Assembly: GCF_005768555.2 (NCBI RefSeq)
Contig: NZ_VCHX02000173.1
Location: forward strand, 23,351 to 87,350
DNA: 64,000 bases
Origin: Streptomyces sporangiiformans
Lineage (GTDB): Bacteria; Actinomycetota; Actinomycetes; Streptomycetales; Streptomycetaceae
Direction of reading: 5' to 3'
Under the pieces are notes generated by a model. That model searched no databases, was not told where the DNA came from, and was given only the letters and a program-made list of their open reading frames with translations. This document shows, piece by piece, positions 63,958-64,000 of this stretch (within the stretch, counting starts at the first letter, position 1; the number at the start of each line of letters is the position of its first letter). Made by a program: the position numbers and the translations under genes.

Positions 63958-64000
63958 TCCGGGGTCCGGGGGTCCGGCGGGTCCGGCGGGTCCGGGGGGT
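63958..64000. repeat. Tandem GGTCCGGCG-type repeats at the window edge
   Basis: Four to five head-to-tail copies of a 9- to 10-base GGGTCCGGC unit end the window, upstream of the FAD oxidase gene. They may extend beyond the window. Confidence 0.7.

Overview
The window is very GC-rich, with short ATGA/GTGA gene overlaps, GTG and TTG starts, and XRE regulator/HATPase and IclR/RbsA-type gene sets. This points to an actinomycete, most likely Streptomyces. No ribosomal RNA, complete tRNA or CRISPR array is visible. All functional statements come from reading motifs; no search was run.

Region 1 (about 1-14,530) is a biosynthetic cluster read mainly on the minus strand. A cupin, a methionyl-tRNA-synthetase-like enzyme, a DAO-type FAD oxidase and an L-lysine N6-hydroxylase form the known hydrazine (N-N bond) synthetase cassette. 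Downstream come an O6-alkylguanine-DNA methyltransferase, a DUF3291 protein, a thymidylate-kinase-like P-loop protein, a GH3-type acyl-adenylating enzyme, an O-methyltransferase, an FAD monooxygenase, a second (ArgRS-like) class I synthetase homologue and an unknown protein. An APC permease and a LuxR-type regulator complete the set. Two copies of a TGGCAA-N4-TTGCCA palindrome sit upstream of the two main operons. The product cannot be named. The repair gene suggests that it or an intermediate alkylates DNA.

Region 2 (about 14,840-20,954) holds a broken cyclase-family gene, an IclR regulator and an RbsA/RbsC/RbsB-like sugar ABC transporter. A run of 15 C lies between the permease and the binding protein.

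Region 3 (about 21,050-29,072) looks like an integration zone. It has the 3' half of a tRNA-Arg(CCG) gene with its terminator, a large serine recombinase with a frameshifted C-terminus, a patch dense in CGATCG, a JmjC-type oxygenase preceded by a 55-codon gene, a HATPase/XRE regulator pair and a serine beta-lactamase-fold hydrolase.

Region 4 (29,472-54,099) is an apparently complete dpd system, which replaces guanine in DNA with 7-deazaguanine derivatives and carries an associated restriction module. queC, queE, queD and folE2 make preQ0. dpdC, dpdB, dpdA (a TGT homologue) and a second dpdB-like gene insert and modify it. A long overlapping operon dpdE-F-G-H-I-J-K-D encodes helicases, an ATPase and a PLD-like nuclease. 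The modification and restriction operons converge on a 13-bp hairpin terminator.

Region 5 (54,100-64,000) starts with decayed IS66 and IS5 copies and structured non-coding DNA. It then carries chromosomal genes: an HSL-type hydrolase, an AraC remnant fused by deletion to a truncated DUF1707 gene, an SRPBCC protein, a Tat-exported PhoX/DUF839 protein and an FAD-linked oxidase.
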